A stretch of DNA of 18,150 nucleotides from an uncultured bacterium. GTDB lineage: Bacteria > Cyanobacteriota > Vampirovibrionia > Gastranaerophilales > Gastranaerophilaceae. The translations under genes and the position numbers were made by a program. A model generated the notes under the pieces. That model had not been told where the DNA came from, did not search any database, and was given only the letters and a program-made list of their open reading frames with translations. Where the stretch lies: contig USGC01000016.1 of the NCBI GenBank assembly GCA_900554095.1, positions 1-18,150 on the forward strand, in the 5' to 3' direction. This document shows positions 14,210-18,150 of the stretch, in pieces. The first letter of the stretch is position 1; each line of letters begins with the position of its first letter.

Positions 14210-14251
14210 AAAAAACAGGCTTTGCACTTCAGAGTGCAAGGCCTGTTTTTC
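14210..14251. terminator. Strong bidirectional terminator between convergent genes
   Basis: CAGGC plus TTGCACT (14216-14228) pairs with AGTGCAA plus GCCTG (14233-14245) around the loop TCAG, with one internal T-G pair. T runs follow on both strands (TTTTTC on plus, seven T on minus). It ends the lipoprotein gene at 14258. Confidence 0.8.
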
Positions 14252-14257
14252 ACATAT

Positions 14258-14980
14258 TTAAATTTTTTCTTTGACAATAGCGGAAATTTTTCCGTCTTCC
14301 GCCGACCACAGAACCGTTCCGGCTTTTTTGGCAGAGACAAACCCTGCACGGCTCAGCCGTTTGATTCCCTGCCCGTCAACCGAGCAATAACCGGAAAAAT
14401 CATCCGTTTTGACCAGCAGAATTATCTTCCCCTTATGGTTGATAATATGCATTTCCTGACATCCCGGCATAATCGGTTCGTCTTTGCCGGTTTCATCCAG
14501 CTGATACAGCTTATTCTGTTTGGTAATGCTGTATCCGCAGGCCATGGGCCAAATTCCGTCTTTGCCTCCTTCGGTAGCCGAGCGAATTGTCAGGCTGTCC
14601 AAATCAAATGCGCGGTGAGCACCGTCAACGATTGTCTCCAGATAGCGCCGTTCTCTCTCATCAGCCGTTACCGGATAGTAGCGGTGGATGGCAAAAGAAT
14701 CACAACGCGTCAAAGACTGGCCGTTGTTGCGGTAAAGCGCGATGTTGTCTCCGGTTCGGGCTATGATAAAGAAGGCGTTTCCGTCAATTTCATCATAGTC
14801 TTCAATTGCCAGAGAAGACCCGAGACTGTCACACAGCTGAAGCTTTCCGGCTTCTGTTTTTTTAATGATTAAACCTTGACCGATCGGGGTTCCCTCAACA
14901 GTCTTTCCACTCTCTCCACGGCAGCTTGCAAAAAGTGCCACACCAGCCAGAACGCATCCGACCCAAAAGATTTTTTTCAT
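14258..14980 (-). CDS. Putative lipoprotein, 240 aa
   Basis: The N-terminus is a lipoprotein signal: a lysine pair, a hydrophobic stretch and the lipobox LFASC with Cys20 as the lipidated residue. After it come strand-rich repeats with many short hydrophobic segments separated by Gly, Asp and Asn (for example NAFFIIARTGDNIALYR and KGKIILLVKTDD), which suggests a beta-propeller or beta-sandwich built from about six strands pairs. No enzyme motif is seen. It would be anchored in the outer or inner membrane facing the periplasm. It is a single-gene unit ended by the strong terminator at 14210-14251. The 5' region is AT-rich without a clear Shine-Dalgarno site. Function unknown. Confidence 0.8.
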   Translation of the reverse strand: MKKIFWVGCVLAGVALFASCRGESGKTVEGTPIGQGLIIKKTEAGKLQLCDSLGSSLAIEDYDEIDGNAFFIIARTGDNIALYRNNGQSLTRCDSFAIHRYYPVTADERERRYLETIVDGAHRAFDLDSLTIRSATEGGKDGIWPMACGYSITKQNKLYQLDETGKDEPIMPGCQEMHIINHKGKIILLVKTDDFSGYCSVDGQGIKRLSRAGFVSAKKAGTVLWSAEDGKISAIVKEKI

Positions 14981-15178
14981 AATTAAATAAAGTTTAGGTG
15001 AAACAAAAAAATATCTTAATACTAAATTTTATTGAATACACAATAACATAAACGAAACAGAATGTCGACAAAATTTTCACAATTTTTCTAAAATTTCACA
15101 TTTACTCGGCTGCAAAAAACTTGATCGGCCGCCGGTTTTATTTTATGTTCGGAACAAAGCAACTGATTGAGGTTTATG

Positions 15179-15763
15179 ATGGACGACAAATATATTCAAC
15201 TTTCGCAAAAGCAGACGGAAAAAGCCCGGATGGTCATTTCCTCACTGAACCTTATTGAGATTTGGGAGAAAGCCGGAGCAACGATCAATCCGGTCGGTTC
15301 TTTCAGAATCGGTGTTTTGGCCAAGCACCGCGACATTGATTTTCATATTTACACCGACAGTTTGGACATTGGCCGGAGCTTTGCGATTATAGCCGAGCTT
15401 TGCCGTCACAAAGGCATAAAGAAATGCACTTTTGCCAATTTGGCGGAAACCGACGAATGCTGTTTTGAGTGGCATCTTTATTATGAAGACGATGAAGCGC
15501 AAACCTGGCAGATTGACCTGATTCAAATAAAAAAAGGCTCTTTCTATGACGGCTATTTTGAAAAAACAGCCGAAAAAATAATCGCCGCCATGACCGAAGA
15601 ACAGCGCAAAACAATCCTGCGCTTGAAATTTGAAACGCCGGACGAACTTAAAATAAGCGGCATTGAATATTACAAAGCGGTTATTCAGGACGGCGTGCAA
15701 ACCTCGGAAGATTTGCTGCGCTGGCGGCAGACACACCGCTTTGACGGCATCATTGAATGGTAA
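15179..15763 (+). CDS. Polymerase-beta-type nucleotidyltransferase-like protein, 194 aa
   Basis: The ATG at 15179 has GAGG six bases upstream; ATG at 15176 and TTG at 15167 are in frame but too close to it. The sequence holds the nucleotidyltransferase core: GSFRIG (40-45) in place of the GS motif, then RDIDFHIYTD (51-60), giving Asp52 and Asp54 as the metal pair, and a third acid at WQIDLIQI (Asp113). Known relatives transfer nucleotides to proteins, RNA or small molecules such as aminoglycosides. The rest is helical, with RRWRQ-like basic residues near the end. The substrate cannot be named. It is a monocistronic gene upstream of cstA with its own terminator, in chromosomal-type codon use. 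Confidence 0.65.
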   Translation: MDDKYIQLSQKQTEKARMVISSLNLIEIWEKAGATINPVGSFRIGVLAKHRDIDFHIYTDSLDIGRSFAIIAELCRHKGIKKCTFANLAETDECCFEWHLYYEDDEAQTWQIDLIQIKKGSFYDGYFEKTAEKIIAAMTEEQRKTILRLKFETPDELKISGIEYYKAVIQDGVQTSEDLLRWRQTHRFDGIIEW

Positions 15764-15785
15764 CCTCCCTGTTTCAATGTTGCCT

Positions 15786-15818
15786 CACCTAAAGTCTGGC
15801 TTTAGAAAAGGTGATTTT
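15786..15818 (+). terminator. Weak hairpin terminator after the nucleotidyltransferase gene
   Basis: CTAAAG (15789-15794) pairs with CTTTAG (15800-15805); CACCT (15786-15790) can pair with AGGTG (15809-15813) instead. ATTTTCC follows. Two alternative folds are possible. Confidence 0.35.
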
Positions 15819-15849
15819 CCCCAATAAAAATTATGGGCCCGACGTTTTT

Positions 15850-15899
15850 GATTAATGACTTATAAAACCTTTTCGGATATAATAATTTCGTTATTAATC
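15850..15899 (+). promoter_or_regulatory. cstA: cstA promoter flanked by an inverted repeat
   Basis: ATGACT (15855-15860) and TATAAT (15878-15883) are 17 bases apart, a good sigma-70 promoter with a perfect -10. GATTAATGAC (15850-15859) and GTTATTAATC (15890-15899) are inverted copies matching at nine of ten positions, one over the -35 and the other over the start region. A dimeric regulator or two dimers could bind here. GGAGAGG lies ahead of the ATG at 15916. Confidence 0.6.
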
Positions 15900-15915
15900 A
15901 GGAGAGGATGATACT

Positions 15916-17856
15916 ATGAAGAAATTGTTTTTCAGTATGCTATTCTCTGTCTTAGCGATTAATTCGGCAATGGCAGCAGCGGGGACTCCTGCGGCGCCTG
16001 CGACTACCGGCTTCTGGAGTCATTTTGAAGGGATGAATGCCCTGACCGTGGTTTTTGCAAGCTTGTGTATTTTTGCGATTGCTTATCGCTTTTACGGAGT
16101 ATTTATTGCAAATAAAGTCTTACGCCTGGATGCCAACCGCACCACACCGGCGGTAAAATATGCCGACGGGCATGACTATGTCAAAACCAACAAAAACGTT
16201 TTATTCGGACATCACTTTGCCGCAATTGCAGCCGCCGGACCGCTGGTCGGACCGGTTTTGGCCGCTCAGTTCGGTTTTATGCCCGGAGCCTTGTGGATTC
16301 TCATCGGCTGCGTTTTAGGCGGCGCCGTTCACGATATGGTGGTTATTTTCGCCTCCGTCCGCCACAAAGGCGAGAGTCTGGCAACCATTGCCGAAAGGGA
16401 AATTGACCCGTTTACCGGAACAATCGCCGGGTTTGCGGTTTTGTTTATTCTTATTCTGACACTGGCCGGTTTGTCTCTGGCCTGCGTCAGCGCCATGCAT
16501 AATGCGCCGTGGTCGCTGTTCATTGTTGCGATTACCATGCCGATTGCCATTCTGATGGGCCTGATTATGCGCTATAAAGAAAACGGCGTTATGCTGGCCA
16601 GCATCATCGGCATCACCCTGCTGGTTATCGGTATTATCTCGGGGCATGGCCTGATGCAGGAAGATGTTTTGGGCTGGATGTTCAACTGGGACAAAGACAC
16701 CGTTTCAATCGCTATTCCTCTGTACGGCTTTATTGCTTCGGTTCTGCCGGTCTGGCTGCTTCTGGTTCCGCGGGATTATCTGTCCACCTACCTTAAAATC
16801 GGTACAATTCTGATGCTGGCTTTGGGTATTATTTTCGTTCAGCCGGACATCATGATGCATATGTTTACCCCGTTTGACCAAGGCGGCGGCCCGGTTATCA
16901 ACGGTCCGGTTCTGCCGTTTATTTTCATTACCATTGCCTGCGGCGCAATCTCCGGTTTCCATGCAATTATCGGCACCGGAACGACACCGAAAATGATCGG
17001 CAACGAAAGAGAAATTCTGTTTGTCGGTTACGGTGCAATGCTGACCGAAGGCTTTGTGGCGATTATGGCTTTGATTGCCGCCTGCACCATGATGCCGGGC
17101 GACTATTTTGCGATTAACGCCTCCCATGACGCTTATCAGGCTTTGCTGGCTGCGCACCCGAATTTTGCAGTAACCGATCTGCCCTATTATGAAGAGCATA
17201 TCGGCCTTGACCTGCACGGACGCACCGGCGGTGCCGTTTCTCTGGCTGTCGGCATGGCTCACATCTTCCGCAATCTGCCGTATATGGACCATTTGGTTGC
17301 CTATTGGTATAACTTTGCAGTGATGTTTGAAGCCGTGTTTATTCTGACCGCCGTTGACGCCGGAACCCGCGTCGGCCGCTTTTTCCTGCAGGAAATGCTG
17401 GGCAAGGCTATGCCGAAATTCAACGATAAGGAATGGATGCCGGGCATTGTCATTACCAGTGCCGTTTTCACTTTCCTGTGGGGATATCTGGTTTACACCG
17501 GAAACATCAGCACCATCTGGCCGCTGTTCGGCTTAAGCAATCAGCTGCTGGCCGCCTGTGCTTTGATTGTCTGCACCACCATGCTGCTCCGCCTGAATCG
17601 CGGCAAATACACGCTGGCCGTTGCCATTCCGGGTATTTTCATGGTGGTTGTAACTTTCTGGGCCGGATATTTGCAGGTATTTGAACAATATCTGCCGAAA
17701 GACCAGAATCTGTTGGCTATCTTAGGCTGCATCGTCATGTTCCTGATGATTGTCGTTTTGGCCGGCGCTTTCCGCAAGTGGATTCAGCTTATGCGGATTA
17801 AGACGACGGTTAAAGACGCCTACGGCGAAGAAGTCAAGGCTCTGGCCGTTGAATAA
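15916..17856 (+). CDS. cstA: Carbon starvation protein CstA (peptide/pyruvate transporter family)
   Basis: CstA-family proteins are inner-membrane carriers for peptides and pyruvate, induced when carbon runs short. The match to the family is clear along the length: IAYRFYGVFIANKVL, LFGHHFAAIAAAGPLVGPVLAAQ (in part), LPVWLLLVPRDYLSTYLKIGT (in part), FITIACGAISGFHA, GTGTTPKM, TAVDAGTRVGRF and WPLFGLSNQLLA. There are many hydrophobic segments, as expected for a multi-pass transporter. At 646 aa it is slightly shorter than the E. coli protein. Oddly, the N-terminus looks like a cleavable signal peptide (MKKLFFSMLFSVLAINSAMA) followed by an alanine/proline-rich stretch before the first membrane helix. 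It is transcribed alone from the promoter at 15855-15883 and ended by a strong terminator. Confidence 0.95.
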   Translation: MKKLFFSMLFSVLAINSAMAAAGTPAAPATTGFWSHFEGMNALTVVFASLCIFAIAYRFYGVFIANKVLRLDANRTTPAVKYADGHDYVKTNKNVLFGHHFAAIAAAGPLVGPVLAAQFGFMPGALWILIGCVLGGAVHDMVVIFASVRHKGESLATIAEREIDPFTGTIAGFAVLFILILTLAGLSLACVSAMHNAPWSLFIVAITMPIAILMGLIMRYKENGVMLASIIGITLLVIGIISGHGLMQEDVLGWMFNWDKDTVSIAIPLYGFIASVLPVWLLLVPRDYLSTYLKIGTILMLALGIIFVQPDIMMHMFTPFDQGGGPVINGPVLPFIFITIACGAISGFHAIIGTGTTPKMIGNEREILFVGYGAMLTEGFVAIMALIAACTMMPGDYFAINASHDAYQALLAAHPNFAVTDLPYYEEHIGLDLHGRTGGAVSLAVGMAHIFRNLPYMDHLVAYWYNFAVMFEAVFILTAVDAGTRVGRFFLQEMLGKAMPKFNDKEWMPGIVITSAVFTFLWGYLVYTGNISTIWPLFGLSNQLLAACALIVCTTMLLRLNRGKYTLAVAIPGIFMVVVTFWAGYLQVFEQYLPKDQNLLAILGCIVMFLMIVVLAGAFRKWIQLMRIKTTVKDAYGEEVKALAVE

Positions 17857-17879
17857 CGGTTCCGTCTGCAGATAAAAGC

Positions 17880-17905
17880 AAACCCCCGGCACAATCCGGG
17901 GGTTT
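17880..17905. terminator. Terminator between cstA and the convergent lectin-like gene
   Basis: AAACCCCCGG (17880-17889) pairs perfectly with CCGGGGGTTT (17896-17905) around CACAAT, followed by GTTGTTT on plus and TGCTTTTATC on minus. It can serve both convergent genes. Confidence 0.85.
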
Positions 17906-17920
17906 GTTGTTTAATGACAA

Positions 17921-18150
17921 TCAATAACCGACGGCAAACCAGCTGACATAACCTTGACGACGACCTGTATCATTAGAATCCACATAGCGAATTTTAAAGG
18001 AAGAAGTTGATATTCCGACAGCCATAGCAACATAGTTCGTATCATTAGAATGGTTAGTCGGCTGTTCATAAGGTGTAAGAATCACAGTTGCCGGGACAGA
18101 AGAGAAAGATTTATTGAAATACACCGTCATATCACTAAATCTTTCTCTTC
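17921..18150 (-). CDS. C-terminal part of an H-type lectin-like or fibre-tip protein, 5' end beyond the window
   Basis: The frame is open from the window edge to TGA at 17921-17923, giving about 76 residues; a methionine at 18130 is internal, not a clear start, because the frame continues upstream without a stop. The sequence is a small all-beta domain: FNKSFSSVPATVILTPYE, then NYVAMAVGISTSSFKIRYVD and a final GYVSWFAVGY. This order (FSS.P.V, IS..GF.I, then W.AVG at the end) is typical of H-type lectin and phage or pilus fibre-tip domains that bind sugars. The protein is probably surface-exposed or exported. Codon use matches the chromosomal neighbours. Confidence 0.6.
   Translation of the reverse strand, partial: RERFSDMTVYFNKSFSSVPATVILTPYEQPTNHSNDTNYVAMAVGISTSSFKIRYVDSNDTGRRQGYVSWFAVGY

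Noticed and set aside
1..18150. CRISPR array
   Set aside because: No series of regularly spaced direct repeats is present; the only tandem pair (12407-12477) has two units.

Overview
The window joins an AT-rich mobile island (about positions 56 to 13030) to a stretch of denser, more GC-rich chromosomal genes (about 13030 to 18150). It uses the standard code and has normal bacterial Shine-Dalgarno sites. The short tyrosine recombinase, the CstA transporter and the overall style suggest a moderately AT-rich, possibly gut-associated alphaproteobacterium. That placement is an inference from family resemblance, not a measurement.

Island, left end. The window opens inside a tRNA-Gln(UUG) gene followed by its terminator. 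A large serine recombinase runs toward the tRNA on the minus strand. Its reading frame has no stop before position 1: it continues antisense through the terminator and the tRNA, so the gene seems to be fused to the chromosomal attachment site. Behind it is a minus-strand replication-type cluster: a 58-residue ORF, a protein resembling phage/plasmid gene II/X replication initiators, and an overlapping unknown gene. Next come an unknown 298-residue protein and, divergent from it, a DnaB-like RecA-fold protein whose Walker A and Walker B residues are gone.

Island, centre. A minus-strand operon holds a possible OGG-like glycosylase-fold protein, a WYL-domain regulator and a small unknown protein. 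Upstream of it is a compact non-coding locus with a perfect TTGACA box, nested hairpins and a rho-independent terminator; I read it as a candidate small RNA of about 205 nt. A minimal tyrosine recombinase diverges from that locus. Then comes a minus-strand pair: an ABC-type ATPase with a TOPRIM-like C-terminal half and a D12-class adenine methyltransferase. This pair is the best candidate here for an undescribed defence or modification system. A near-perfect palindrome sits over its likely promoter.

Island, right end. About 880 bases lack long genes but are full of structure: terminators, an 8-bp inverted repeat enclosing a folded 190-base domain, a 34-codon ORF and two 28-bp imperfect palindromes in tandem. 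The island ends in the 3' remnant of a second serine recombinase, so recombinase sequences lie at both ends.

Chromosomal part. It holds a secreted GH24 lysozyme, a lipoprotein, a polymerase-beta-type nucleotidyltransferase, cstA with a clear promoter inside an inverted repeat, and the C-terminal end of a lectin-like or fibre-like protein that runs off the window. Strong hairpin terminators separate these units.
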